A DNA stretch of 36,996 bases from Bacillota bacterium (GTDB lineage: Bacteria; Bacillota; Bacilli; Alicyclobacillales; Alicyclobacillaceae): positions 1-36,996 of the forward strand of contig JAJZAV010000005.1 in assembly GCA_021799255.1 (NCBI GenBank), written 5' to 3'. How positions within the stretch are numbered: position 1 is the stretch's first letter; the number at the start of each line of letters is the position of its first letter. The notes below the pieces were generated by a model. That model had not been told where the DNA came from, made no database searches, and saw only the letters and a program-made list of their open reading frames with translations. The position numbers and the translations under genes were made by a program. Of this stretch, positions 1-8,260 are shown one piece after another.

Positions 1-2
1 GC

Positions 3-827
3 AAACCTCGAGTATTTGCGCCATGGGGGGTATTTCGCGAAGACGTTGATGAACTGAGCGATGTACTTGAAAAGACGTTGGATAACTTGGGCAAGTTAGA
101 GGACATCATGGAGAATTGGCTTCCTGTAGCTAGCATTCCGAGCCTTCGTCTGAGAGAGGCGTGGTCCAGATACAATATCGTCGAATTTGGGATCTGGCCC
201 CTCGTGTCTCGTGAGGTGCGGGTAGGGGCCATTGTCGCTGTGAGGACCCACAGGGTAACCCCGGGTCTCGCACCCGACATTAGTCACGCCCTGATGGACG
301 CCTGCGCGGCGCAAATCTCCCTCGCTCTAGACCTAGTTTTGGCTCTGCGAATTGCAGAAGAAGCAAGCCAACGCGACCTTCTGACAGGACTTTTGAATCG
401 GCGCGGATTGGAAGCGAGACTTCCTCACCTCATCGATGAGGTCTCGCACGTGCCGGGAGAAGCCTACCTCGTGTTCTGTGTCATGGATTTGGACGATTTG
501 AAGGGCGTCAATGACACGTTGGGTCACCCCGCCGGGGACGATGCGCTTCGAAAGATTGGAGAGATCATCACACGTAACGTGAGGTCTCAGGATCTGGTGT
601 GTCGATACGGGGGCGACGAATTCGTGCTTGTCTTGGCTTCCAAGATGCCCGATGCAATGGGCACAGCAAAGCGAATTCAGACGGTCGTACGCGAGCAATC
701 GGGAGTGCTTTCGGTAAGTGTGGGCGCCGCCGTCCTCGGGGTCGACGGAAATACGCTGGACGATTGTTACCGGATTGCCGATGAAAGGTTGTACGAGAAC
801 AAGCGAATCTCAAAGAGTTTCGTTTGA
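3..827 (+). CDS. GAF-GGDEF diguanylate cyclase (5'-truncated by window edge)
   Basis: Makes cyclic di-GMP from two GTP. The listed ORF begins at a TTG at 78, but this frame stays open to the window edge, so the real start lies outside and I annotate a 5'-partial gene. The visible N-terminal part resembles the end of a GAF sensor domain (GIWPLVSREVRVGAIVAV). A linker follows, then a GGDEF domain with the entry motif DLLTGLLNR, the metal-binding DLDDLKGVND and an intact YGGDEFVL active site. An RSQD sits five residues before GGDEF, matching the RxxD inhibitory site, so product feedback inhibition is likely. No EAL domain or membrane segment is visible. The input signal is unknown because most of the sensor part is missing. 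Confidence 0.9.
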   Translation, partial: KPRVFAPWGVFREDVDELSDVLEKTLDNLGKLEDIMENWLPVASIPSLRLREAWSRYNIVEFGIWPLVSREVRVGAIVAVRTHRVTPGLAPDISHALMDACAAQISLALDLVLALRIAEEASQRDLLTGLLNRRGLEARLPHLIDEVSHVPGEAYLVFCVMDLDDLKGVNDTLGHPAGDDALRKIGEIITRNVRSQDLVCRYGGDEFVLVLASKMPDAMGTAKRIQTVVREQSGVLSVSVGAAVLGVDGNTLDDCYRIADERLYENKRISKSFV

Positions 828-878
828 TGATATAGTGCCGATTGACACCAACGATGGTTCGCCCGAGGGGATGCAACT

Positions 879-1079
879 ATGACGGAGTTCTACTGTATCA
901 AGTGTCAGAGACTCTATTCACAGCAAGAGGCCAAGAGGGTGTTTCAAACTGGATTCATTCGGGTTCATGGGATGGACGTAAATCTTGGCTTGTGCACCCA
1001 GCACGAGGAGGTGGAGGTGGAGGACGACGACAATTCTTCGACGAACGAGCTGCGGACTCAACATCGAGATGGACGGTAG
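879..1079 (+). CDS. small CxxC/CxxH protein, putative zinc-binding, unknown function
   Basis: A 66-residue protein whose ATG follows GAGGGG by about 8 bases. It has C6-I-K-C9 near the start and C39-T-Q-H42 later, a spacing that could bind one zinc ion as a miniature ribbon. The C-terminal third is strongly acidic (EEVEVEDDD) and then polar. No signal peptide or membrane segment is visible. It lies 50 bases after the diguanylate cyclase and just before the MFS gene, all on the same strand, so it may be cotranscribed. It resembles the very short CxxC proteins of unknown function common in Bacillales, but I cannot assign a family with confidence. The good ribosome-binding site is the main reason for calling it a gene. 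Confidence 0.6.
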   Translation: MTEFYCIKCQRLYSQQEAKRVFQTGFIRVHGMDVNLGLCTQHEEVEVEDDDNSSTNELRTQHRDGR

Positions 1080-1144
1080 CCCTGTGAGAGGCGTTGTTCC
1101 GTGTTGCTCGTTGGTGCATTACAACTTACGGGAGGTGGCTGGGG

Positions 1145-2341
1145 TTGACATCGAGTGTGGCAGAAGGACGTGAGCCGCTTCATCGTCGAGCGATTTGGAC
1201 GTTCTCGGGAGCTCATTTTCTAAATGACTTGGTAACGACTGGAATGGTGCCCGCCCTGGTCGTCATGTACAAACAGTCTTTGCACTTGAATTACACCGAA
1301 GCGACTTCCGTGGTTTTGGTGTCCTATCTCACTTCATCGGTCATGCAGCCGATTTTTGGTGCCATTACGGATAAAAAGCCGAGAGTTTGGCTCCTTTCAC
1401 TCGGAGTTTTTCTGTCGAGTCTTGGTCTTGCGCTCACGGGCATTGCCCATAACCTGATCTTTTTGCTCGTCTGTATTGGCGTGTCCGGACTGGGATCTGG
1501 GGCGTTCCATCCTGAGGCGTCGCGCGGTGCCCACCTCGCAGCTGGATCGAAAAAGGGGCTTGCGCAATCGATTTTCCAGGTGGGTGGAAACGCGGGGCAG
1601 GCGTTTGGCCCGCTGATGATCCCTCTGTTCTTGTCTCGCACGGGCATTCACGGACTGCTTTGGTTTATTCCCGTTGCCCTCCTCTCGGTGGGGCTCACGG
1701 GGCAGATTCTTAGGTGGATGGGCAGACGCGAGGAGATGAGCAACAAAAGACGGGACCAGATAAAAGGTGAGAACCATTTAACTGGAGTTGTCTTGCTCGT
1801 TTTGGTCATAGTCGTTCGCTCTTGGTGCCAAGTTGGAGTCGTGGTGTTTCTTCCGTTTTTCCTTCATCATCAATCACTGGAATTGAGCGAAACGATGAAC
1901 TTTGTATTTGTGGGCTCAGGTGCCCTCGGCACGTTTATCGGGGGAATGATTTCAGACAGGATTGGACTAAAACGCCTGCTGGTGGCTTCCACCGTAATCG
2001 CCATCCCGTTTGCGCTTCTCTTGCCACATACTCACGGCGCAATCACCGTGTTGGATCTCTTGTGCTTCGGATTTAGCGTGTTGTCTTCGTTCGCTGTGAC
2101 CGTTGTCTTCATGCAGAAACTATTGCCAAAGAACATCGGGCTTGCATCGGGGCTCTCGATTGGCTTCGGCGTTGGTGCCGGGGGCATCGGAGCTACTCTC
2201 ATGGGAGCCCTGTCGGATACATATGGGGTTCCGGTGGTCTTCACGATGCTGTCCGTTTTGCCCATCATTGCTGCTTTGCTCAGCTTCTTTCTCCCAAGCG
2301 ATGCGCGCATGCCGTCTAGCTCGGCAAAAAGGGCTTCGTGA
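1145..2341 (+). CDS. MFS exporter, fosmidomycin-resistance (Fsr) family
   Basis: A predicted twelve-helix major facilitator protein, likely a proton-coupled drug or metabolite exporter. The stretch GSGAFHPEASRGAHLAAG followed by GLAQSIFQVGGNAGQAFGPL is characteristic of Fsr-type transporters. A cytoplasmic loop rich in R, E and K (GRREEMSNKRRDQIKGE) separates the two six-helix halves. The listed ORF starts at 1094, but its first 17 residues have no ribosome-binding site. A TTG at 1145 lies 9 bases after GGAGG and gives an N-terminus (MTSSVAEGREPLHRRAIW) that leads directly into helix 1, so I use that start. It is followed 81 bases later by the cheB-like gene on the same strand. The substrate cannot be read from sequence; fosmidomycin is only the family's name-giving substrate. 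Confidence 0.85.
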   Translation: MTSSVAEGREPLHRRAIWTFSGAHFLNDLVTTGMVPALVVMYKQSLHLNYTEATSVVLVSYLTSSVMQPIFGAITDKKPRVWLLSLGVFLSSLGLALTGIAHNLIFLLVCIGVSGLGSGAFHPEASRGAHLAAGSKKGLAQSIFQVGGNAGQAFGPLMIPLFLSRTGIHGLLWFIPVALLSVGLTGQILRWMGRREEMSNKRRDQIKGENHLTGVVLLVLVIVVRSWCQVGVVVFLPFFLHHQSLELSETMNFVFVGSGALGTFIGGMISDRIGLKRLLVASTVIAIPFALLLPHTHGAITVLDLLCFGFSVLSSFAVTVVFMQKLLPKNIGLASGLSIGFGVGAGGIGATLMGALSDTYGVPVVFTMLSVLPIIAALLSFFLPSDARMPSSSAKRAS

Positions 2342-2422
2342 CGCCGCGCGAACGCTTATACGGATAGGGTCTGGCTCAAACACAATGGGTTTCGTCACAC
2401 CGCAAGTAAAGGATGAGCCGGT

Positions 2423-3502
2423 ATGAAGTACAGGGTGTTAGTTGTGGACGATTCGGCGTTCATGCGCAAGCGGATCGTCGAGATCATTGAAGAAAACCCC
2501 AAATTCAACGTGGTTGGGATTGCTCGAAATGGTGTGGACGCCATCGAGAAGATAAAGTACCATCGTCCGGATGTGGTTACGATGGACGTCGAAATGCCGC
2601 AAATGGACGGATTGACGGCGGTTCGTACCATTATGCGCGAATGCCCGGCGCCCATCGTGATGCTCAGTACGCAAACGGGAAGCGGCACCGCCACCACCGT
2701 TGAAGCGCTCTCCGCCGGCGCCATCGACTGTTTCGCCAAAGACGAGCTGCTTGGAGAGGATAATCGGGGCTTGCGCGCTGACTTTCTGGCGCGGCTTGAA
2801 ACCGCGGCGACGGCGAATCTGGGAGTGAAGAAGCCGTCCACAAAAACGGGTGACGTTACCCCACAGCGTCCGCCGCAACCGGCGAAGCCTCTTCACGAAA
2901 TGAACGGGCCGCAATTCATCAAACCGCGCCGCGCCAGTGCCCTGGTCATCGGTTGTTCGACTGGCGGTCCCGCCGCACTGCAAAGCATTCTGCCGAATCT
3001 ACCCAGTGACTTTCCCATTCCGGTTCTCGTCGTACAACACATGCCTCCCGGGTTCACAAAATCTCTAGCGCATCGTTTTGACACTCTGTGCCGGGTTCCC
3101 GTGAAAGAGGCAAACGACAACGAGCCGTTCGTTAGGGGCACCGTGTACGTTGCGCCAGCGGGATGGCAGACGATCTTCGCGACGGAACGTGATGGGCGCG
3201 TTGTAATGCGCGTAAAAGACTGGCCGGATCCAGGCGTTCGTTTTCGCCCTTCGGTCGACGTCACGTTGTCTTCGGCCGCGCCGATATTTCGCGAAGGGCT
3301 GCTCACCGTCATCCTTACGGGAATGGGCAACGATGGAACAGAGGGATCGGGACAGGTTCGGGGTATGGGTGGACGGGTTGTGGTGCAGTCCGAGGAGACG
3401 TGCGTCGTCTACGGCATGCCAAAGTGCGTCTACGAGGCGGGCTTCGCGAACGAACAGATCCCTCTTCAGCTAATGACGGAAGCCATTTTGAAATACGTGT
3501 AA
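2423..3502 (+). CDS. cheB: CheB-type protein-glutamate methylesterase/deamidase with receiver domain
   Basis: Removes methyl groups from, or deamidates, glutamates/glutamines of chemoreceptors, with activity controlled by phosphorylation. Residues 1-125 form a receiver domain with the acidic pair at VVDDS and phospho-acceptor D55 in TMDVEMPQMDG. A Pro/Lys-rich linker (about 135-168) joins it to the methylesterase domain. That domain has the expected triad: S179 in GCSTGGP, H206 in VVQHMPPGFT and D304 in LTGMGNDGTEG. Length (359) is typical. A purine-rich AAAGGA lies about 10 bases before the ATG. No cheA, cheR, cheW or receptor gene is in the window, so this is an orphan copy. Its partners may be at a remote locus, or it may have been recruited to another pathway. 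Confidence 0.93.
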   Translation: MKYRVLVVDDSAFMRKRIVEIIEENPKFNVVGIARNGVDAIEKIKYHRPDVVTMDVEMPQMDGLTAVRTIMRECPAPIVMLSTQTGSGTATTVEALSAGAIDCFAKDELLGEDNRGLRADFLARLETAATANLGVKKPSTKTGDVTPQRPPQPAKPLHEMNGPQFIKPRRASALVIGCSTGGPAALQSILPNLPSDFPIPVLVVQHMPPGFTKSLAHRFDTLCRVPVKEANDNEPFVRGTVYVAPAGWQTIFATERDGRVVMRVKDWPDPGVRFRPSVDVTLSSAAPIFREGLLTVILTGMGNDGTEGSGQVRGMGGRVVVQSEETCVVYGMPKCVYEAGFANEQIPLQLMTEAILKYV

Positions 3503-3574
3503 CGCCCCATCAGGATGCTCCACCGAGCCATCCATCGCTGGGAATGGAGAAGGTGAGAAAATTGCGTGTCTGTG

Positions 3575-3612
3575 CAAATCGGGATTGGCCATGGTCGGCC
3601 AATCCCGATTTG
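3575..3612. terminator. perfect 16-bp inverted repeat between convergent genes, terminator-like
   Basis: CAAATCGGGATTGGCC and its exact reverse complement are separated by six bases (atggtc). It lies between the convergent cheB-like and GH130 genes, only 12 bases past the end of the latter. Position suggests a bidirectional terminator. However, neither side is followed by a run of T, so it may act as an mRNA-end stabiliser or protein site instead. Confidence 0.55.
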
Positions 3613-3624
3613 TGATGGGCAGGA

Positions 3625-4635
3625 TTACCTGTACTCTTCCGCATCTCCAGGAAGAAGCTCAGAGTTGTTCTTGATATAGTCAACAAGCTCATCCATCTGC
3701 GCGAACGCGAGGGCAACATAAGTATCTGCGGCTCCGTAGTAGATGGCGATTCTCCCGGACGGCGCGTCTACGAGCGTTGCGCATGGAAACGCGACGTTCG
3801 GCACGAAACCCGTGGTTTCGTACGGTTTCTCGGGGGTCATCAAGTATTCTCTCGTACGGTAGAGCACCTTCGACGGATTTTCCAAATCGAGCAGAGCGGC
3901 GCCTGTGCTGTATACGAGTCCGTTGCAGGTGCCCGTAACTCCGTGATAGAACAGCAGCCAACCCTCGGAGGTCTCAATCGGCGTCGGGCCAGCGCCAATC
4001 TTTACGCTCTGCCACCAGCCGGATCCTCCGCTTTTCATGACTCGGCGGTGCCGTCCCCAATACACCAAGTCAGGGCTTTCGCTTAAAAATACATCCCCAA
4101 ATGGCGTGTGACCGCTGTCGCTTGGTCGACTAAGCATCAGATAGTTCCCGTTCACCCTTCTTGGAAACAGCACACCGTTTCTGTTGAACGGGATGAATGG
4201 GTTCTCCAGTCGGACAAATTCCTTGAAGTCCTTCGTCATGCCGAAACCAAGCGAGGCACCGCCAAAGTCCGTACACCACACAACGTAATAGGTTCCCTCA
4301 ATTTCAACCACTCGTGGATCGTAGGCATAATTCGGTTGATAGGGTTGGCCGGACTCGTCCTTCCACTGGATGGGATTGTCGTCGATTTCCCAAGTCACTC
4401 CATCAACGCTGTGGCCAACGTGAATTCGTGCCTTGCCATCTTTGTGATCCGCTCGGAACACTCCCACGAACGCCCCGTGAAAGGGAACGACCGCGCTGTT
4501 GAAGACGCGAGCGGTGCTCTTCGTGGGATTCCAGTCAATGATGGGATTGGCTTCAAATCTCCAAATGACTCCATCGTATCCTTCTGGCTTATCCCGCCAA
4601 GGGATGTTTGGTAGAGGTTGACCTACGATTTTCAC
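3625..4635 (-). CDS. GH130 family beta-mannoside phosphorylase (mannooligosaccharide type)
   Basis: Predicted to cleave beta-mannosyl linkages of short mannosides by phosphorolysis, releasing mannose 1-phosphate in the cytoplasm. The five-bladed propeller family is recognised by the N-terminal TARVFNSAVV and GVFRADH blocks, and by YDPRVVEIEGTYYVVW, where D106 matches the GH130 proton-donor Asp in the DPR motif. The later blocks VKIGAGPTPIETSEGWLLFYHG and FPCATLV also fit. There is no signal peptide. The GTG start lies 8 bases after AGGAGG. It stands alone on the minus strand, but the GH113 mannanase about 10 kb away supports a mannan or glucomannan role. Whether it prefers mannosyl-glucose, mannooligosaccharides or mannosyl-GlcNAc cannot be settled from sequence alone. 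Confidence 0.85.
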   Translation of the reverse strand: MKIVGQPLPNIPWRDKPEGYDGVIWRFEANPIIDWNPTKSTARVFNSAVVPFHGAFVGVFRADHKDGKARIHVGHSVDGVTWEIDDNPIQWKDESGQPYQPNYAYDPRVVEIEGTYYVVWCTDFGGASLGFGMTKDFKEFVRLENPFIPFNRNGVLFPRRVNGNYLMLSRPSDSGHTPFGDVFLSESPDLVYWGRHRRVMKSGGSGWWQSVKIGAGPTPIETSEGWLLFYHGVTGTCNGLVYSTGAALLDLENPSKVLYRTREYLMTPEKPYETTGFVPNVAFPCATLVDAPSGRIAIYYGAADTYVALAFAQMDELVDYIKNNSELLPGDAEEYR

Positions 4636-4746
4636 AAGAAATCCTCCTGTGCGGTGGGAGTAGACTACATTGTCATACTAACGATTGGCTAACAAGAGCA
4701 CAAGAGGTTAGCTTGTTGGACCAAAATTCAGATAGGTCAACCCGGA

Positions 4747-5646
4747 TCAATCGACAATACGCGGACTGGATCGGTACACGTCTACGGACACTTCTTTCAT
4801 GACCGTTTTCTTGCCGTTGCGAATGCAAAGCCACGTGCTCACTTTGGCCCCCTCCTGGCCGGGGAACAAAACATGCTCTGAAGTGCTTGCCTTCGACTCG
4901 TAGGACTTATGGCTACGGTGGATAACGTGAAAGGGATACGTGTTAATAACCTGATGCTTCACCTCAATGTTTGGCCGTGGCTTCGCGCCCCAGATGGAAA
5001 CGGTGAGATACCTTCTATCTGGAATGGTGCTGGCCGTTATTAGAATCGGAGTCGACTGGTCGTTGCGGAACCGGAAGTCGAGGTTCGCCGATGACGAGAC
5101 CGTCGCATCTTCCCCGGCAGGCAGGTAAGGAACGGTTAATCCGTGATTATGGCGCTCTACGATGGGCAGTCCCGTACGCAAAAGGGCTGAGTATAACGTG
5201 CTGGCGCCTTGACATACGCCGCCCCCCATCGAGGGTACGATTCTGTCGCCCACGAATGCTCGGCCCCATCCATACCCGTTGGCTGCCGTGTAGGGACCGA
5301 CGTGAGCAAAGTACGAGAACGTTTCGCCGGGACGCACAATCACGCCGTTGAGCCGACGTGCAACCAACTCAATGTTTTTAGCCTGGGATACGCTCGCATG
5401 ACGGTAGTTTGTGGTGCGTTCCGCGAGAAGGTGTGGCAGACGCAAGGAAAGTGCTCGGTCTCTGCCCGGAGCCGGAGGGTTGGGAGGCATGAACAGGTGC
5501 CTTGGAATGGAGTCGGAGGAAGCCGTTGGATTCTCGAGGAGCGTCTGCTCGGTGAGGGTAGACGCGCTTTGCTTAGAATCGCAACTCTTGGGTGTTGCCG
5601 TGAGCAGGAGAACGTGTATCGACAGCGGTGCAAGGATTGACAGCAC
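4747..5646 (-). CDS. VanW family protein, probably exported
   Basis: A VanW-family protein, named after an accessory gene of some vancomycin-resistance clusters; the biochemical role is not established. The N-terminus has a hydrophobic stretch (LSILAPLSIHVLLLTAT) that could be a signal peptide or anchor. A variable linker to about residue 75 follows, then the VanW core: RPGETFSYFAHVGPYTAANGYG, MGGGVCQGASTLYSALLRTGL and ERHNHGLTVPYLPAGEDATV. The GTG start lies about 9 bases after AAAGGAGG. It ends about 110 bases upstream of the GH130 gene on the same strand, without close coupling. The divergent intergenic region contains the inverted repeat CGTCTTT-11-AAAGACG at 5692-5716. Family assignment is firm; cell-wall involvement is only inferred. 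Confidence 0.88.
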   Translation of the reverse strand: MLSILAPLSIHVLLLTATPKSCDSKQSASTLTEQTLLENPTASSDSIPRHLFMPPNPPAPGRDRALSLRLPHLLAERTTNYRHASVSQAKNIELVARRLNGVIVRPGETFSYFAHVGPYTAANGYGWGRAFVGDRIVPSMGGGVCQGASTLYSALLRTGLPIVERHNHGLTVPYLPAGEDATVSSSANLDFRFRNDQSTPILITASTIPDRRYLTVSIWGAKPRPNIEVKHQVINTYPFHVIHRSHKSYESKASTSEHVLFPGQEGAKVSTWLCIRNGKKTVMKEVSVDVYRSSPRIVD

Positions 5647-5841
5647 TGAGAGGTTCCTCCTTTAGTCCGTTGGGGTTCAAGTTCGCGCATACGTCTTTGT
5701 AGTTTGCGAAAAGACGCTCGTTTGCATTCAGAAGTTACCGTCTCTACTCGTGGACGGAAACGATTCGGTGAACAAAACGGAATCGAAGGGGGGTAAACCA
5801 AGATGTTAAATCATACATTGTCCAATAGTCGGAGGTGCATC

Positions 5842-6669
5842 ATGCCTGAATTCGTCATCATCGGGGCCCTGGGCCTCATTCGGATCGTCACGCTCAGCGG
5901 AGAGCGCGTGGCTTTGCACCGATTGGGACAGAGGGAATCGGGATGGCTTGCCACGATGATCATTGGTTTTTGCGGAGCTGCCGCCGTGTTATGGGTCATG
6001 AACCTGTGGCAGGGAACAAGTTCGTGGCACCCGGCCACCCTGTGGATTGGTGCAATCTATGCCATTGCCTTTAGCCTTTACACGGCATCAATGGCGCGGG
6101 GGCCCATCAGCATCGTTAGCCCATGGAGCAATGCAACGGTCATCATACTTTGGCTACTCCATCCCTCGGGGGGCATCTTGGCGGTTGCCAGTCTGGCTCT
6201 TTTTGCATTAGGAGCGTTCTTGCTCACGGGTCATAAAGTGAGCGCTCCTGTCCTGTGGATGCTAGCGAGCGACGGGTTCTTGGCGCTCGCCAGGATTGCT
6301 GACGTTCATCATGTGACCGAGCCGCCCGTGATCTATGCGACCAACCTGTTTACCGCAATCAGCCTTTGGATGATGATCCCTTTGCTCGTGAGCGGAAAGA
6401 TCCGTTCAGTGGCTAGGCTCGTTCGCGCTGAGCCCGGTTGGAGTTTCATCGCGGCTAGCTCCAACGCAGCAGCCTATTTAGCCCTGTTCTGCTTACTGCG
6501 ATTTCTTCATCCCGCCATCGTGGAGGCCATCTCCGCAGTTGCGAGCAGCGTCGCCGCATTCTCCGGAGTGTTTTTCTTTCACGAAGGTGGCCTCCTCCGC
6601 AAAACGTTCTCCTCTATTTTCATGACCATGGGAACCGTCATGTTACTGATTGCGACCTACGGCAGTTAA
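5842..6669 (+). CDS. EamA/DMT-like multispan permease
   Basis: A small integral membrane protein with about nine or ten hydrophobic helices and short loops, the size and layout of the drug/metabolite transporter (EamA-like) superfamily. Examples of helices are FVIIGALGLIRIVTL at the start, LAVASLALFALGAFLLTG in the middle and SSIFMTMGTVMLLIATYG at the end. The ORF opens at ATG 5803, which follows AAGGGGGG. A second ATG at 5842 lies 6 bases after GGAGGT and places the first helix right at the N-terminus, so I prefer it. It is divergent from the VanW gene and followed by a promoter and MFS gene on the same strand. The substrate is unknown, and EamA membership rests on topology and size rather than a unique motif. 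Confidence 0.65.
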   Translation: MPEFVIIGALGLIRIVTLSGERVALHRLGQRESGWLATMIIGFCGAAAVLWVMNLWQGTSSWHPATLWIGAIYAIAFSLYTASMARGPISIVSPWSNATVIILWLLHPSGGILAVASLALFALGAFLLTGHKVSAPVLWMLASDGFLALARIADVHHVTEPPVIYATNLFTAISLWMMIPLLVSGKIRSVARLVRAEPGWSFIAASSNAAAYLALFCLLRFLHPAIVEAISAVASSVAAFSGVFFFHEGGLLRKTFSSIFMTMGTVMLLIATYGS

Positions 6670-6729
6670 TGATCATCGCTCTGCAGTAACAGTGGCGGGG
6701 AATCGTCTCTTCCATCGTGAAGTCATCGG

Positions 6730-6758
6730 TTGGAGATCCTTTAGTCTGCTGATACAAT
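6730..6758 (+). promoter_or_regulatory. sigma-A-like promoter for the second MFS gene
   Basis: TTGGAG and TACAAT are separated by exactly 17 bases. The -10 box matches the consensus at five of six positions and the -35 at three. Transcription would start near 6765, about 100 bases upstream of the MFS gene and at the base of a hairpin. Confidence 0.45.
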
Positions 6759-6764
6759 GGGAAC

Positions 6765-6794
6765 CATCCCGCATCGGGGCCATGCTGCGGGATG
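6765..6794 (+). promoter_or_regulatory. 8-bp hairpin at the predicted 5' end of the MFS mRNA
   Basis: CATCCCGC and GCGGGATG form a perfect 8-bp stem around a 14-base loop, starting where the predicted promoter would begin transcription. It could stabilise the 5' end or act in attenuation. The following cgtcgcttcttt is only weakly T-rich, so it is a poor terminator. Confidence 0.35.
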
Positions 6795-6863
6795 CGTCGC
6801 TTCTTTGCCCTCGCTTCCACCATCCTCGCGGGACCAAATCGAACATGAAATTGAGAAAGGAAA

Positions 6864-8126
6864 ATGTTCCTCATGAGCATGCCTACCGTTCAGAGTGGTA
6901 CGAAGGAAAACCACGATGGACTGAACACAAAGCCGCTCTCGGGTGGCCTGATTTTACTGATGGCCGTGGCATGTGGCATCGCAGTATCCAACCTGTACTA
7001 CAATCAACCCCTGCTAGCGCAGATTGCCCATTCGTTCCACACCACGGCCAAAGGGGTTGGGACAGTTTCGATGTTGACGCAAATCGGGTACGCGGTGGGG
7101 ATGTTTCTCTTTGTTCCGCTAGGAGACATGCGAGAGCGCAGGCGGTTGATTACCATCCTCTCACTTGTCGTCACGGTCTTCCTCTTGTCCGTCGCGCTTT
7201 CGGAGAATCTGGCTTGGCTGTACGCTGCCAGTTTGGCCGTAGGCCTAACCACGGTCGTGCCGCAAGTCATCGTTCCTCTCGCCGCCCAGATGGCGCCGAA
7301 GGAATCCCGGGGGCGAGTCATCGGAACCGTGATGAGCGGATTGCTCATCGGCATCTTGCTTGCCAGAACGGTCTCAGGGTTCGTTGGTCACTCCCTAGGG
7401 TGGCGCGCGATGTATTGGATTGCGGCGGGAATGATGTTGCTTCTAGCCATCGCCCTCCGCGCGATACTGCCGAAAAGCTACCCGACCCATGCCATGACGT
7501 ACGGCCAATTGATGAGGTCAATGGGTCACCTCGTCGCATCCGAGCGGACGCTGCGGGAGGCAGCACTCGTCGGGGCCATGCAATTTGGATCGTTCAGCGT
7601 CTTTTGGACTTCCCTTGCTTTCTTTCTCGAGGGTGCCCCGTATCATTTAGGAAGCCAAGCTGCCGGATTGTTTGGCCTCGTCGGGGTGGTTGGCGCGTCG
7701 ATTGCACCTGTTGCCGGTCGGATGGCGGATAGATTTCGGGCCAAGTCCCTTGTGGGCGTCGCCGTACTTGTCACGCTGTTGTCCTTCGCAAGCTTTCTTG
7801 TTTATGGACACCTTATGTGGGGCCTTATCGTCGGAGTCATTTTGCTAGACATGGGCGTGCAGGGCGCGCAGATTCTAAACCAAACTCGGATATACAGCCT
7901 GGTTCCCGAGGCAAGAAACCGGATTAACACGGTGTACATGGTCACGTCGTTCCTAGGAGGAGCGCTGGGTTCCACCCTAGGCAGCATGGCGTGGACGACG
8001 TGGGGCTGGACCGGAGTTTGTATAGCGGGAGGAAGCATGGTCCTTGCTGGATTTGTGGTCTGGACCATCCACCGTTCTCTCGACCGGATGGGAGCATTTC
8101 GCGGTTCTGGAAGGCAAGTGTTGTAG
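6864..8126 (+). CDS. MFS transporter, sugar/drug efflux type (NepI/YnfM-like)
   Basis: A twelve-helix major facilitator protein, probably a proton-driven exporter. The opening helix contains GIAVSNLYYNQPLLAQI, typical of the NepI/YnfM-like branch. It is followed by the loop motif LGDMRERRRLI (MFS motif A) and VIVPLAAQMAPKESRGRVIGTV, also typical. The second half has GRMADRFRAKSLVG, the repeat of motif A. ATG 6864 follows AAAGG by only three bases and ATG 6873 by twelve, so the exact start is uncertain. It has its own promoter-like sequence. The next gene, an O-antigen-ligase-like protein, begins 134 bases later on the same strand without a clear terminator between them. The substrate is unknown. 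Confidence 0.85.
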   Translation: MFLMSMPTVQSGTKENHDGLNTKPLSGGLILLMAVACGIAVSNLYYNQPLLAQIAHSFHTTAKGVGTVSMLTQIGYAVGMFLFVPLGDMRERRRLITILSLVVTVFLLSVALSENLAWLYAASLAVGLTTVVPQVIVPLAAQMAPKESRGRVIGTVMSGLLIGILLARTVSGFVGHSLGWRAMYWIAAGMMLLLAIALRAILPKSYPTHAMTYGQLMRSMGHLVASERTLREAALVGAMQFGSFSVFWTSLAFFLEGAPYHLGSQAAGLFGLVGVVGASIAPVAGRMADRFRAKSLVGVAVLVTLLSFASFLVYGHLMWGLIVGVILLDMGVQGAQILNQTRIYSLVPEARNRINTVYMVTSFLGGALGSTLGSMAWTTWGWTGVCIAGGSMVLAGFVVWTIHRSLDRMGAFRGSGRQVL

Positions 8127-8260
8127 GTTTTGTGAACGTGCAGGAATGTTCGAAAGCGGATTCTTACAAGCGCAAGGAAAATCGGATTTCTGCGCGAACA
8201 TATTAGTGTTAATAGAAAGAAAGATAGACAGGTGAACGGTGGGTGTGAGGGACTGTGGAC

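Noticed and set aside
842-847. TTGACA as a -35 box upstream of the small CxxC gene
   Set aside because: The region 16-18 bases downstream is GC-rich (gagggg) with no -10 box.
6650-7732. 360-residue ORF on the plus strand
   Set aside because: It overlaps the second MFS gene in another frame, is rich in R, H and S, and has no hydrophobic helices.
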